This document shows positions 44,990-57,359 of a stretch of DNA of 64,000 nucleotides, piece by piece (position 1 is the first letter of the stretch; each line of letters opens with the position of its first letter). The notes under the pieces were generated by a model that was not told where the DNA came from, did no database searches, and was given only the letters and a program-made list of their open reading frames with translations. A program made the translations under genes and the position numbers. Origin of the DNA: Ianthella basta. Its lineage: Eukaryota > Porifera > Demospongiae > Verongiida > Ianthellidae. The stretch covers positions 1 through 64,000 of the forward strand of contig CAXHTE010000110.1 in NCBI GenBank assembly GCA_964019415.1, written 5' to 3'.

Positions 44990-45483
44990 TCCATATAATT
45001 ATGCATCTTTCTGTAAAACACAACACTGACACTCTCACTAATACATGAGGATTACCACTCATGTGCACACCCCACAACCTCTTAGCTGAAATAGCTGTAC
45101 TACCATTGATACAACTGTGGATGTGTCCACCTCTATACATGTTCCACGTGTAGAGGTGGCTATTGCTTCAACTCCATCCCTCCAAGGAGTCATACATCCA
45201 TGCACTCTCTACATGGGCAGAATGGAAGTTATTAGAGAGTTTTAGATCAGCATTTATGCTGAACATTGACATTACAATGCGTCATTAATGAGTCACGTGA
45301 TAAGCCTAAACCGCAACGTTCACGGTGAAATTCCAGCATTTAGTACGCATGAAGAGGCGTTCCAGCGTATGTATACTACCGTTTGTACTGTAAACGTTGT
45401 GACGTCATGATTCATCACGTACCGTTTAACGTTCAACGTAAGCGCGAATCTAAAACTCTCTATTGCAGATACCGTTCTGTCAC

Positions 45484-45552
45484 CTGTAGAAGCTTCCCTC
45501 TCCAGTGATACAAGTCTGTCCAAGGCAACTTCTAGTTCTCTCCAGTCAGTCC
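45484..45552 (-). CDS. NLR gene 2 short helical exon after NACHT
   Basis: 69 nt, phase 1-1. TDWRELEVALDRLVSLEREA. Paralogue of 26631-26699. Confidence 0.74.
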
Positions 45553-46102
45553 CTAAAACACAGCACAGCACAACATATGGTTAGTTCAATACATGGAGTT
45601 GTGTAAAGTGAGGCAACATACTGCTTTACAACAAACTGTCATGAAATGAAATACTATACATCTGTAGCTTGCATATATATACAGGACAGCAGGTATGCAC
45701 AAGGCATATATAAGGAATGGAAATTATAGCTCATGTAACACATCAGTACTAGTGTAGTCTGACGTAGCCCAGGCCCACTTCCAGCCATTATATATCACGC
45801 AAAGGGCAGGAAGTGGTGAGGCAGTGCTTTATGAAATCATTTGTATGATATACGTATGTATGCTAGTATCCAATGTGATGAAACTACTCCTCACCAAAAT
45901 TTGTTTGGCACAATGTCTGCAGTTGTGCACAATGTATATATATGAGATGTAAAATAGAACTCCTGTAACACATCAGTGAGGGAGAGCTTTGTAAACATAT
46001 CTGTATGATATGCTAGTTTAAATTGAATCCAATCCCATATGCAAATGTATTAAAATTAGTATCCAAGTGGAGCACAAAGATCTGCGTGATGAAATTACTC
46101 AC

Positions 46103-47714
46103 CATCAAGGTGCAATGTCTGCAGTGTTCCACTGGCATAGACTGGCTCCAGTAAGCGATGGACTTCTGCAGAACTTCCACCTTTCTCAATGGTGAGGCAT
46201 TTCAATGAAGGCAGTACAGAAAGACAATAGCCGTATGCTGTGGAGTCATAAGCTGTCTTGGGCTTTACAGTCACCATTTCTCCTACAATACGTGGCATCA
46301 GGTCACAAACCAATGAACTATTTTGTGTCTCAAATAGGCACTGCATTTGAAAGTCTACGGGATATGAGTTTATCCTCTTCTGAAGGCGGTCAAAGTGCTG
46401 TAATTTAGTCAATCCACAATAAAAGCGCCACACCTGTGCCATGTGGGGCTCACCGAGATACCTGACCCAGATTTCACACTGACTGTCTGCTGTCAGGAGA
46501 GACACATAAACAGCAGCAAGGAATTCCTGTACAGTCAAGTGGATGAAGTAGAAGCTTTCAATGGCACCTTTCTTGGACCTTGGATCATTTCGAATGGGCC
46601 TACCCGTCAAAACACCACACACTGTTTTACGGTCATCTGAGAAGCGCTTATCAAGACCCTGGAGATCAGATGAAGCAAAAACAATTTTTTGGTTCTGAAT
46701 GCAGTTATAAGCAATATTCCCGAGTGTATAGATATCATGCTCTTTTGGAAGATTCACAATGGATTTCAGTTCAGGTAAGTCTTCGCTCTGCTTCTGTACT
46801 TTCACACTAAGGTAGAAATCGTAAATTTGAGTCAATGTCGGTGGAAGGTCTTCCTTATATATGAACACTTGACAAATAATGGACAGAACAACAGGGATTG
46901 AACAGAGGCCTCTAATCTGTGGGACACTGTCAATCTTCTTTACGAACTTGTCTAGCAGGTCTGGTTGCCCTTGATCAGTAAAGAAGTGGCCAGCATACTC
47001 CTTGATCTGCTTCTGAGTGAACCCAAGCACCTCGATATTAGTTATACCAGTCCGCACTTTGTCATATATCTCACTTGTTACAATAGATCGAGATGTCATA
47101 ACCACATGGCAATATGGCAGAGGGGCACTGCACTCCAGATTGTGTGACAGAAGGTTTGCAAGGAAGTCAGACTGCCGAAGGTGAGGGGGAAGTTCATCAA
47201 ATCCGTCCATAATGAAGAGTACACCTCTTCCCAGGTTCCTATGAATGGCTTTAGACAATTCCTCAGGTGATGTGGTGTCTCCTATCATTCCTTGGAACAA
47301 CTGCAAAATATCTACTAATTTGAAATCTTCCATAACATGCAGGAGTTTACGTAACTCTACCAAGAGGACCAAGCTGTAACCATGGCAATCAGGAGACTGG
47401 CAGACATCTTGGCACACCTTCCGAGCCAATGTACTTTTACCCACCCCGGGAGCACCACTAATGATTACAAGTTTATGTTTTTTCACCAGTTGAGGGATTG
47501 CCTCACATTCTACCTTACCAGTCTGGTACGTGTACACGTTATCAACACCTTCCTTAACTGCTTTAACGAACATCTCTTGGGCATAGTGCGAGCCCAATCT
47601 GAAGTTAGCAAGAGCGAGGTTGATGTAGCACATTGTCTGGTTGGGGAACCACTCATCTTCCACAATGTGTATACTGCTATAATGGTCCCTCATTCGGCTG
47701 AAGAAGGACTCCAT
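46103..47714 (-). CDS. NLR gene 2, NACHT exon
   Basis: 1612 nt, phase 0 to 1, one open frame. Acceptor CTTTTGTACACAG directly before MESFFSRMRD; donor GATG|GTGAGT. P-loop GAPGVGKST (47430-47456), Walker B IMDGFDELP, GLCSIPVVLSIICQVF and FYFIHLTVQEFLAAVY are intact. It lacks the Gly-rich linker of gene 1 and starts in phase 0, matching the phase 0 end of the Death exon at 51452. The 5' 60 codons are clearly more divergent from gene 1 than the NACHT core. STAND NTPase function as for gene 1. Confidence 0.92.
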
Positions 47715-48452
47715 CTGTGTACAAAAGTGGACAGGAAGAGACCACATGCGTGACACAGCATGTAGTACATGCAGTTGGGTAGTCTCAAATGGCCAGCCCC
47801 TTTCCAGTATTGCACAAGCGTCTGTGATTAATTATGCAAGACCAGAAGGAAAGGGTCCGGCCGCATGAGAGTATATATAGCAGTGACTGGTCACAAAGTC
47901 ATATTCATTGCACAGTGCATATACAGTTTAATTAATAGACAGGCCTTAGGCAAGTGAAGAAAGGACCTGCTACAGCTTGAGACAGGACACTGAGATGTCT
48001 TTTAACCGTCCCAATTAAATCCTCAAAGCAATCCTGTCCGTGGATTACTAGGAAAAGTGTGAAACAAACTTTAGGATCATTGAATAGAGTGATTATATAC
48101 ACAATACAGGATAAGGAGGTCACAATAATCATTACCAGTGAAGTTTTGTTATACTGTTGCACTAGTTAATTGATAAATCAAGCAAATGAGTCTGAAGTAT
48201 GCATGCATACTGTAAAACAATTAATGCTATATATACTATGCTCAATCTATTGCCTCGCAGTGGCTAACTGCATAAGCAATTCCCCCTTTGACAACGCTTC
48301 AGTCATGACGACTGTAGCCTGCCTTGTCTGTTTCTGTTGAAACCACAAGCGTTTAACTTGCGGTGGATACAGAAGCAGCCAGTCATCCAACCATCAACCA
48401 TCAGTACGCCACACTGATGAGGTCCAATTAGGGTAAAACAGCTGTCTGTGGT

Positions 48453-49011
48453 TCTGTACTTTTGTATACCGCTTATCCAGGGTCATGGAACATTGTTTGA
48501 TTTAGAGTGATGTTCGAGTTAAACCATAGTCGACATAGTGACTGTCTGTGGCTCTTCCATCTTTGTTGGATGACTAGTGGGGGAGGCGATCACTGGTTGC
48601 CAACCAATAGGGCTTCGTGCCCCCTGCCAACTGAGACACCAATACTGGTGTAGTTGTTGGTAGGTCAGGCGTAATACCCAGTGAATACCCTTTCAATATA
48701 CTACACTGTTCAAGATATTCTTCCTGATTTGTCACTACACTTGTCTAGTGCTAACAACTTCAGTAATCTTATCATGAACAGGCTTGCATGTGGCTCCATA
48801 ATTATTCTCTGAATGTGCACAAGGGCACCAATCATGTGTCAGAAAGATGGCTGGCCATAAGCAGTAAGCACAAAATGGAATAATTCTGGCTTAAGAGTTG
48901 ATTCACAAGGTACAATGGAATTGCATTAAGTCAACTATGGTTTAACTCGAACATCGCTCTAAATCAAACAATGTTCCATGACCCTGGACAAGCGGTATAC
49001 AAAAGTACAGA
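48453..49011. mobile_element. Element with inverted repeats of about 82 bp
   Basis: 48453-48534 and 48931-49011 are reverse complements with a few mismatches (TCTGTACTTTTGTATACCGC at the outer end), around about 400 bp of non-coding sequence. Downstream, CATTAACTGGAAC and TTCCAGTTAATGAG occur at 49,385-49,450, suggesting nested or composite remains of pogo-like elements. Confidence 0.7.
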
Positions 49012-50281
49012 AAAGTGTCTCATTAGTTCAAACATCAATTGCGTTAACTGGAACACTTTTAGAAGAACATATTATTACTAAAATGTACGTACATTTAACA
49101 ACGACAAAAGTACTACAGAGTCAATAAATCATAGCTCCACTGTTTCTAGCTCCCTTCGTAGTACAGGCACTACACAGGTTACAGGGAACTTGTTTGAAGG
49201 GTACTTGAATAGCCACCGACGACTAACAATATCCACTAGTAAGCATCAAACCAAAGAACGCTTCAATTCGCCTCGTCAGTTAGACGATTTCGTGCCATTT
49301 ACTTTTATCTTCGTGTGAAACCACCATACTGATGATGTCATAATGTGTGTCTTACATAGTTTGCTAAATTTATATTGAATTTCATTAACTGGAACTCTCA
49401 GTAACTAGAACCTTTCATGAGGTCCCCTGGAGGTTCCAGTTAATGAGATTCCACTGTATTATAGCAATCACTGAAGAAGATCACAAGCCTGCATGAAATG
49501 CACAACATGACTCAGTCTAGCTGCTAGCTGCCACCACGCGAGATGACAAAGTAAGGGCTAGCAGCTAGACTAAACACGATCGAGTGTACCACCTGGCTCA
49601 ACCAAAGGAGGGCACACAAGCTAATGAGTATGATAAAAGTCAGCCTACTGTCGATATCATCACAAAATGTGCCAATATGTGTAGATCAAATTCACTTCAA
49701 GCACTTGAGCTGAATCATGCTGTTGCCTACCACATGACTAAGGAAGTGACCTAAACCAGTGAAAAGAAGCTCTAGGATCACTAGATGCAGGCACCATCAA
49801 CAGTTACTCAAATCCTCTTTGCGTCACGCATACGTATAGCTATGCACTTCAGCCAATTCCAATGCTCCACACACCTTTTGAAGCACAAGCTTAATGTTGG
49901 CAGTTGCTTGCCATATGTTTGGATAAATGACATATAAACAGTACACTGTTTAGGCACAAATGAGCGTAAAACAAATGGAATGATGATTTCCTGTATCTTT
50001 TCTACACATAAAATGGTTGCAGAGGTGACACCAGCTCTGATATCACCACAACCCACATAATATTATTTAGCATCCATGTAACTTGGCTACGAAAATCACA
50101 CATTATTTGTATACAATGTGTACATAGATTGGTTACATACTTATTGTGCAAGGACAAGCTACAGTTCATAGGCTGAAAGTAGGACAGAAGACTATCGTAA
50201 ACCTGCAAACTTTTCAGACTTTTCATTGCAAATTTCAAAGTTTTGGAGGAAATATACTCTTTTTCGTTCACATCTTGTTAA

Positions 50282-50748
50282 CCCATTAGCGCCGAATGAC
50301 GCCTGTAGGCGTCATTTATTAGTTTGCGCGTAAGTCCGGATGACGCCTGTAGGCATCATAACCGAAAGCGTGCATTAAGCTTTGTATATTTCTCGCTACG
50401 AGCCTTGCAAGGACACACCACTTTCGAAGGATAGATAGCAGTCACGGAGCTTTGAACAGCCGCGTTGTCCCGTACCTTACTTGCGTCCAAAGCCTGCACT
50501 CGAGCGCCAAAGTTCGCACTCAGTACGCAACGGGTGAAGGTGAGTTTATTACACAACGCAGCGACTAAACCAGGGCGAGCAAGAGTCTTGAAGTCTTATG
50601 AGACGACCCTTCCATCTTTCTTTCTTCCTATCGTCTCGGGCGCAAATTAAGTTAAAAAACCGTGGCACACCGAATAGCTCACGTGCATCGCCATTTTAAT
50701 TCCGGCACCTGGTGCATGGCGCGAATTTTAAACTTCAGCGCTAATGGG
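50282..50748. mobile_element. piggyBac-type MITE with TTAA duplication
   Basis: TTAA (50278-50281), then CCCATTAGCGCCGAA, and at the other end TTCAGCGCTAATGGG followed by TTAA (50749-50752). CCC/GGG termini with TTAA duplications are diagnostic of piggyBac-type elements. It is 467 bp with no transposase. A subterminal direct repeat GATGACGCCTGTAGGC occurs twice near the left end. Confidence 0.85.
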
Positions 50749-51451
50749 TTAAAATTAGGGTCTCTTGTGAAATGGGAGGCACCCTCTGCCACCATTTTCC
50801 AGAATAGCTTCACGAGTAAAATGCCGCCATTGGCACTTTTTTAATTGGCATTATCTCAGAGGTCTGGAGCCCCACTATTGCAGAGAATTTTGTATGGTTC
50901 ACCGAGGACAGAACGCTCAGGACAGGAGGGCCGTAGCTATCACCTGTGCTACTCGTAGCCAGCTAATCTCAACACGTCACACATGTCCAAAGGCAACACT
51001 GCTAGCTACATTAGGTGTGCTTACTGTTGCTAGGTACCATTTCACAAGGTGCATTATGCAGTACCCTGGTAATCATTGCCAACAATTAGAGGCCTACACA
51101 AATTTTAGAGTCGTTCTAGAATTAAAACTTTTACAACAGTTTGAAGGCAAGACTGTGGGAAGTTTGTGAAAATTAGATTATTGAATGTTACAAGATTTAT
51201 GATACATCTCATGTGTACCAGGGAAGAAAGTGGGATTTATAGGAACAGTAAGTTCTTTGTCAAGTACCTCTCAGGCAGGTCTGCCTGAGTTGTACCACAC
51301 AGTCTATCCCACTAGACCCTCCCACCCCAAGGTAGGCCTGCGTGGGGAGCTAGGGTATAACACAATAGACTAGTATTACACAGCCAGTTTACCTGGACAA
51401 CAGGTAAGTTTGGACAGATGAATATATCATGTAATATATGCAGATACTTAC

Positions 51452-51777
51452 TATTTTCAGACAGTTATCATCAAGTGTAGAATCTGTTGTCAATGTTTTC
51501 AGTTTATCCTCAATTCTCTCTTTCGCTCCAGGTCCAATTACCGTTTCAACTGCTCCTAAAACAGAAAGCCATGTACGAGGTTGATCACCTGTTCCAGGCG
51601 TTCTGTATAACCACAGAGCTAGGAGCTCCATTGCACATCCTTCTGCCTTCTGCTCATTGTACTCAACAGTGTTCAAGACCTCACGCTGCACTCCCAAGGC
51701 ATACCCCACCATCTTCCACTTTGCCGCAATAGTTGGGACAACGTGTCTTAAAAGATCACTCAGGGATGGCTTGGCAC
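51452..51777 (-). CDS. NLR gene 2, Death-domain exon
   Basis: 326 nt, phase 1 to 0. Acceptor GTGCTCTGTATAG, donor AATA|GTAAGT. KPSLSDLLRHVVPTIAAKWK, MVGYALGVQREVLNTVEYNE and CAMELLALWLYRTPG...TWLSVLGAVETV match the Death-domain pattern (L..L...I...W..LG..LG......I, C...LL..W.......TW..L..AL). Death domains recruit effectors homotypically. It joins in phase to the 2A leader at 52339 and to the NACHT exon at 47714. Confidence 0.83.
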
Positions 51778-52338
51778 CTATACAGAGCACATCAGGTACA
51801 AACACATGCAGTGGAATAGGATATCAATGCAGCAGGACAATGAGAATATGGTGTGGCAACTAAATACATGTACGTGTAATAAGTAACCCGATAACAATTA
51901 TCACTAATACCAACACCCAGGTAACCATATACAGTACATACTCAATGCAGATACGTACATGTATAATGTGACTAATAAATTAAAGGATAAATACAAATGA
52001 ATGACGTTTTTTGCTGTTACTGTGAGCCGCACAGAAGAGATGACAGAGATATACTGACACCTCCTGCATGTTGTTAGTATGCTGTGCAACTTAGAGGAAA
52101 ACTGTTTACGCTAGGGAGGAAGACTGGGTCAGTCCGAAAGAGAGAACATGACACATGCCAGTGGAGGCAGTATGGGGCACTGGTCTACGTCAGACTAGAA
52201 ACATACAGGAACATATCACTAGGGATAATAACACACCACAATAAAGCATTTGAATTACCATAGCAATAGCAAACTAGCTATGTAGCTGGGCTGCCATGTT
52301 AACTGTATGGCACATCAAATATGTCCTTTCATATTCAC

Positions 52339-52588
52339 CTGTCTCCACTGGTCCAGGGTTGAGCTCCACATCCCCACTCTGAATGAGGAGGAGTCGGGGA
52401 GGCATTGCACAAGCTAACATGAGCAGGTAAAGAAGTGGAAGGACTCCTCTCTTCACCGCATGCGTGTTGGACCTGGAGGACGAGGGAGCGGCTGTCATCT
52501 TCGCTCCTCCTCCTTTCAACAACCACCTCATTTGACTGCAGTTGAACAGCCCAACAGACACGCGCCACTGCTGGGCGGAGATGGGCAT
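52339..52588 (-). CDS. NLR gene 2, leader exon with 2A-like motif
   Basis: 250 nt, same length and phase as the gene 1 leader; donor ACAG|GTGAAT. The motif GDVELNPGP is at 52349-52375. From MPISAQQW to the splice site the encoded peptide differs from gene 1 at one residue (Arg19 to Gln), although the NACHT exons of the two genes have diverged visibly. Predicted behaviour is the same: ribosome skipping at Gly-Pro with a released Death-NACHT-LRR protein, or a fused protein led by the hydrophobic VLPLLYLLMLACA segment. An upstream Met at 52663 is possible but not conserved. Confidence 0.88.
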
Positions 52589-52810
52589 CTTGCAAGGACT
52601 GGACACAGAGGGAAGGAGGGAGGTATCTACAGCCAAACCATTTCCGGTGCGCACATGCACCACAACATCGGAAGCTAACTTCTTTAGCTAGCTAACTGTA
52701 CGGACTCACGTCAAAGAATGCGACACGAGTGCACAACTCACTCCTCGAGTGACTAGTCCGCGTATATAGCGAAGACTGAAATCAGTAACTTGGTAACAAA
52801 TCCGACCAAG
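52589..52810 (-). promoter_or_regulatory. Conserved 5' region of NLR gene 2
   Basis: Shares blocks with 31174-31420 (GACTAGTCCGCGTATA, GACTGAAATCAGTAAC, CACGTCAAAGAATG), including the CRE-like TGACGTGA on the minus strand. Confidence 0.35.
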
Positions 52811-53497
52811 CGCTACGTACGTCAGCAATGTTGCATTGCATTCTTTAGTCTCGCAGAGTCCACCCACTCCAGTCCACCGGGTTTTACCCCTAGGCCTATA
52901 TAGCTTTCAAAGATCGCGGCTACTAGTGTACGTGGAATCACCGCTAGATCAAGCATAGCCTACATTCATGCATAATAATATATAATATAGATGCAGGAGC
53001 CCAGCAGGACCATGCTTAACTTACCTCATGACCAAGGATGTACACAGAACTGGTTCGTTGCGAAGAAACTGATCATGAAGTTGGTATAATTATATGGATC
53101 GATGCACAGTGTGTGCATGCATTGTGTATGTAGTATAGGCCAAGGCAGCTTGTTGTGTATGAATAAGCATCTGAGCACTGTTTGTACATATCATCTATGG
53201 CACTGTGTGCAGTTGACAGCTAACTCCTGATTGAGCTCAAGCACGTCCACGAGGGGCACAGCACTGATCATGACTAGCTCTAGTAGGCAGCATGTCATTG
53301 TGGTCAGAAGGTGGAGCTTAGCAGATTTGAAGACACACGTAATTCTACTGATTCGCATAAACAGTCTTAAAGCACACACACACGTATGCGATGATTGTGA
53401 GGTACATAGACGTTACTGACTACACCACATCTGAGTGTGTTAGTACATGTAGTGTCAGTTGATTGTACATGTGTCCACTGGTAGGAGTGGTGGGTGG

Positions 53498-53559
53498 TTA
53501 GGAGAGGAGCTGGAGCAAGGCAGTTAGAGCTGGTTCAAGGTCTGCATACAAGTCACTCT
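53498..53559 (-). CDS. Terminal exon of a minus-strand gene
   Basis: Acceptor CCCTCCCCTGTCAG, then ESDLYADLEPALTALLQLLS and TAA (53500-53498). Phase 1 matches the exon at 53857. Its polypyrimidine tract is the C-rich strand of the G-rich repeat at 53560-53735. I do not recognise the protein. Confidence 0.55.
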
Positions 53560-53735
53560 CTGACAGGGGAGGGGAGGGGAGGGGGAGGGGGAGGAGGAGG
53601 GGAAGGGAGGGGAGGGGAGGGGGAGGAGGAGGGGAGGGGGTGGGAAGGAGGGGAGGGGAGGGGAGGAAAGGGAGGGGAGGGGAGGAAGGGGAGGGGAGGG
53701 AGGGGAGGGGAGGAGAGGGGGAGAGGTAGGTGACG
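53560..53735. repeat. (GGGGA)n purine tract
   Basis: About 170 bp of GGGGA/GGGGGA/GGAGGA on the plus strand, with many G4 runs in close succession. It is able in principle to form G-quadruplexes, or triplex DNA on the pyrimidine strand. It lies immediately upstream of the terminal exon's 3' splice site. Confidence 0.95.
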
Positions 53736-53856
53736 TGAGATGATCTAAACACATAAATGCACCGTATTGTGAAAGTACACGCATACATACATACACGCCC
53801 CATATGCACACTCCCCCACAAGCTGGTACACTCCCACATTGCCCTACCAAACACAC

Positions 53857-53991
53857 CTAGTGCTGGTTCAGAGTGAGGTCCCTTCTGTGAGTGTGTGGGT
53901 GTGACCACACTTGGGGGCACATTGAGTGGTAGGGACATCCCCTGCCGGGGGATGTGGTCCACTGACAGCTCATACGCAGACTCAGTCACAT
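53857..53991 (-). CDS. Penultimate exon of a minus-strand gene
   Basis: 135 nt, phase 1-1. Acceptor TCTCCATCCTCCAG, donor CTAG|GTGTGT. DVTESAYELSVDHIPRQGMS then LPLNVPPSVVTPTHSQKG. If joined to the CH-like exon 57360-57556, the boundary reads LLDPE-DV, the usual CH-domain sequence, which supports them being one gene. No other domain is recognised. Confidence 0.55.
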
Positions 53992-54429
53992 CTGGAGGAT
54001 GGAGAAACACACAGACACACAGACACACAGACGTCTCACAAACTCATGACCACCATCCTCTTACTGGTTACATGTCTCCAAACAAGCACACAGCGGCAGT
54101 GCACTAACAATTGTGTGGCGGTACAGCTGAGAACAGCTAAAGCTTTGGCAAAAAGGTACTGCACTGTTAGGAACACAGCTCAGGTCAGACACACCATTCA
54201 TGACCATTTCCCTCCATGGCACACCCAGGGGTTGACCTTAATCACTTACAAACACCTTCACATGCATTTCAGAAGCACAGCCACTGTTGGAGATGAGCAG
54301 ACATATTAGAACAGCTTTTAGTTGGAATATGGAGAACAGAATGTAGCCAAAAAGCGTTGGAAGTGGAGATTGGGAAATGAGATAGTAAGGGAATAGGAGG
54401 GGAATGGTAGGGAGGGAGGAAAAGGCAGA

Positions 54430-54670
54430 GTGGAGAGGTGAGTGGAGTGACCAGACACTGGTACATCCACAGTAGAGTGTTCAGTGATATACTATTGTAC
54501 ATGTACACTAATAACCACTGCCACACAATCTGGTATGAAGCAATAAGGAAGGGCACACACATCACAGGATTCAATGAACACACACCACAGGGCACACTGA
54601 GGGAGGGCAAGAATACTGAACAATATAGGGTCAAGTGAGAACACTGCTGCTACAGTGAGGGACACACTGG
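54430..54670. repeat. Duplicated segment, copy 1
   Basis: About 240 bp nearly identical to 57072-57318 (direct orientation), including GTGACCAGACACTGGTACAT and GGATTCAATGAACACACACC. The 57-kb copy runs on into the CH-like exon, whereas this copy breaks off and continues into MITE sequence (54,690-54,810), a truncated duplicate. Confidence 0.85.
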
Positions 54671-55173
54671 AAGAAGACTTTAGAAGAAGCTGCTTTAAAA
54701 AGATGCAAATAATGTGCTGATACTATTTGGGCCAGGGGAGGCCATGCGGTCTCTATAGACAGGTGGGTGCCGTATACAGTGCCCTCAATAGACAGGTTCA
54801 ACAGTATGTTACACTTCACAGTACAAAGAGATGAGCATGAAGCAAGCTCCATCACTGTGATGGGCTGGACGGGATGACCCACTGCACATGTGGGGACTGA
54901 GGGACTAAGTTGGCTGGGGTTAATGTGCAGATTTCCCAACAGTAGTCAGTAGTCACTGTGAGGATTGTTTCAAACCACTCGGCCACTACTAAGAGGTCCC
55001 TTTTAATTGTGTGGTGAGGAGTGCCAACATCTCCTCAAATATACTACTTGAATAGACTGAGGGCAAGGACTGTTTCAACAGAGAGGGAGTTAGTCTATGA
55101 GGACCCACATCCAGTCTAGGACCAACCCCCACACCGACACTGGGGTCAGCACCTGAGCAGGGCAGAGCATACT

Positions 55174-55352
55174 ATGAGCACACACTTCACCAGAGTCCAC
55201 TACAGCCACAGAACAGACAACGAGCACACACTTCACCAGAGTCCACTACAGCCACAGAGCATACAACGAGCACACACTTCACCAGTGTTCACTACAGCCA
55301 CAGAGCAGACAATGAGCACACACTTCACCAGAGTCCACTACAGCCACAATGC
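55174..55352. repeat. 46-bp tandem repeat, four copies
   Basis: Unit GAGCACACACTTCACCAG...ACTACAGCCACAGA repeated at exactly 46-bp spacing. Confidence 0.9.
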
Positions 55353-56845
55353 ATAGCTGTTGGCATTGCACTGCATTCAACTACAAGTTGGAAGTGTGCC
55401 TTGCCTCAAATAAATTTATTGCATCCCTGGCAGTTCTCATTTCAAAACGGTGAGTATGGAGACAACAATCTTGTGTCAGTGTAAGGGTTCAGTCCATCTG
55501 TCCAGTTCTGTGAAGCCCTACAACTACACTTGTGTACTCACTGGTCTGGTTTGTGGGCGTCACTGCTATGGGCTGTGGTGGTCACTAATTGAAGAGGTGG
55601 GAATCACTATGAGGTGATGAAGACTGTGTGATTCTAGCAGTGGAGGGGCTTTAGGTAAAATAGCATTATGAGGAGAGCTATGTGACTGGTTGTGCTAAAC
55701 CTGCTGCACATAACACATAACGACCTCTTTGCTACTGAAGCACTAATCAGCCTGTGTACTTAAAAATCAGAAGGGGAGGGGGGAGGGGCATTAACCTATT
55801 ACTATCAATATGTGCGTGTGACTCCATAAACAGTAACGAGGCTCCCTTAGTTTCCAGACTCTTCTGCCCTTGCAGGGGGAGTGAGGAGAAGGGGGGTTAC
55901 AAGAAGTGTGCCTAAAGCACCATCCCCACTACCTATTACACAGAGATTGTAACAGCATATAGTCCACATCCCACTCTCTCTCCCTGACAAGTGTCCATTT
56001 TGTTACTTTGACTGTAGCACACAACTAGGAGCAATGTACGGTATGTGTACATGTGCACAACGGTTCATGTGTTTGTGGAGGAAAATGTGTGGGAATAAAA
56101 TTTGTGCATGCACTTGGTGTGCATTGTGTGTGTGTGTGTTTCCCATCTGTGTGTTTGTGTCATTTGTTTCTTGAGGCACCGAGTCTGATAATTGCAGCTT
56201 CACAGATCAGCAGTTGCATAATACAATTGTCTGCAAATGTTTGAATGCCAATGTATTAAAAGGAAGAGGGCACTGCTCAGTTGAGTGCATAGCAGCTGTG
56301 CAGGAACATAACAGGAACTCTGAACACCATGACAGTGCCTGAGAATGGCTAAACAGTAGCACCACAAGCACTGTGCATGTTGGCAAATACGTACATTGTA
56401 TTTCACCAGCAAATACTTGAAAGCCGTGTCAGCTGATGCAAATGTAAAATGCAAAATCTGCAAAATGACTCCCATGAAATTTATAAACTGCATACAGCGT
56501 ATTGTGTGCTGAATGTGTGTGTGTGTGTGGATGCTGCCTGTGTGTGGGTGTTTGTACAATGTATACATGATGTGTGTGTGTCTGTGAACGTCTGAATGCT
56601 TGTGTGCTCGCAATGGAGTCATTCAGCTTACTTTTGACTTGGCCTATGTAAGATGGCTTCACCTCTGTTCATGAGTGAGGGGATAGGACCACATGTCCTC
56701 AACACTGTAAGAGGCAGGGGAAGTGAACCAGCCTTAAGACATTACTCAACATCTAGGCAGTGCCATTACAGGTACTGTATATACAGTGTAGAGCTCAGGG
56801 CCACACAGTACCTGAGTGGAGTACATGTTACACACACATACACAG

Positions 56846-56907
<62 letters not shown>

Positions 56908-57071
56908 TAATGACAGAACTGTGGCAATAACAGGCTTAAAGTAGAGGGGTTAGCAGGGGATGGGAGGGGCATAGGGAGGGTGGGAAAGGTGGAAGGACGG
57001 GAGGGGAAAGGAGGAAGACGAGAGGGCTGGGGAATAGGAAGGGAATGGCAGGGAGATGCAGGAAGAGGGAG
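55353..57071. other. Stretch without supported genes
   Basis: No exon with splice signals and conserved frame is seen. It holds short GT-rich runs near 56,125 and 56,515 and a CA run at 56,852-56,902. Introns of the minus-strand CH-like gene (57360 to 53991) would cover it. Confidence 0.5.
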
Positions 57072-57359
57072 AGTGGAGAGGTGAGAGGAGTGACCAGACA
57101 CTGGTACATCCACAGTAGAGTGTTCAGTGATATACTATTGTACATGTACACTAATAACCACTGCCACACAATCTGGTATGAAGCAATAAGGAAGGGCACA
57201 CACATCACAGGATTCAATGAACACACACCACAGGGCACACTGAGGGAGGGCAAGAATACTGAACAATATGGGGTCAAGTGAGAACACTGCTGCTACAGTG
57301 AGGGACACAGTGGAAGAAGACAACCAGGTCAACAACCAAACCAATGGTGCACTGCACAC

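Larger units (their letters stand above)
47715..51451. other. Long first-half intron of NLR gene 2
   Basis: 3.7 kb between the Death and NACHT exons, against 0.8 kb between the CARD and NACHT exons in gene 1. It contains the inverted-repeat element at 48453-49011 and the TTAA-flanked MITE at 50282-50748. No other exon is supported. Confidence 0.6.

Noticed and set aside
50465-50650. Basic 61-codon open frame
   Set aside because: Lies inside the TTAA-flanked MITE, has no domain, and is not expected to be coding.
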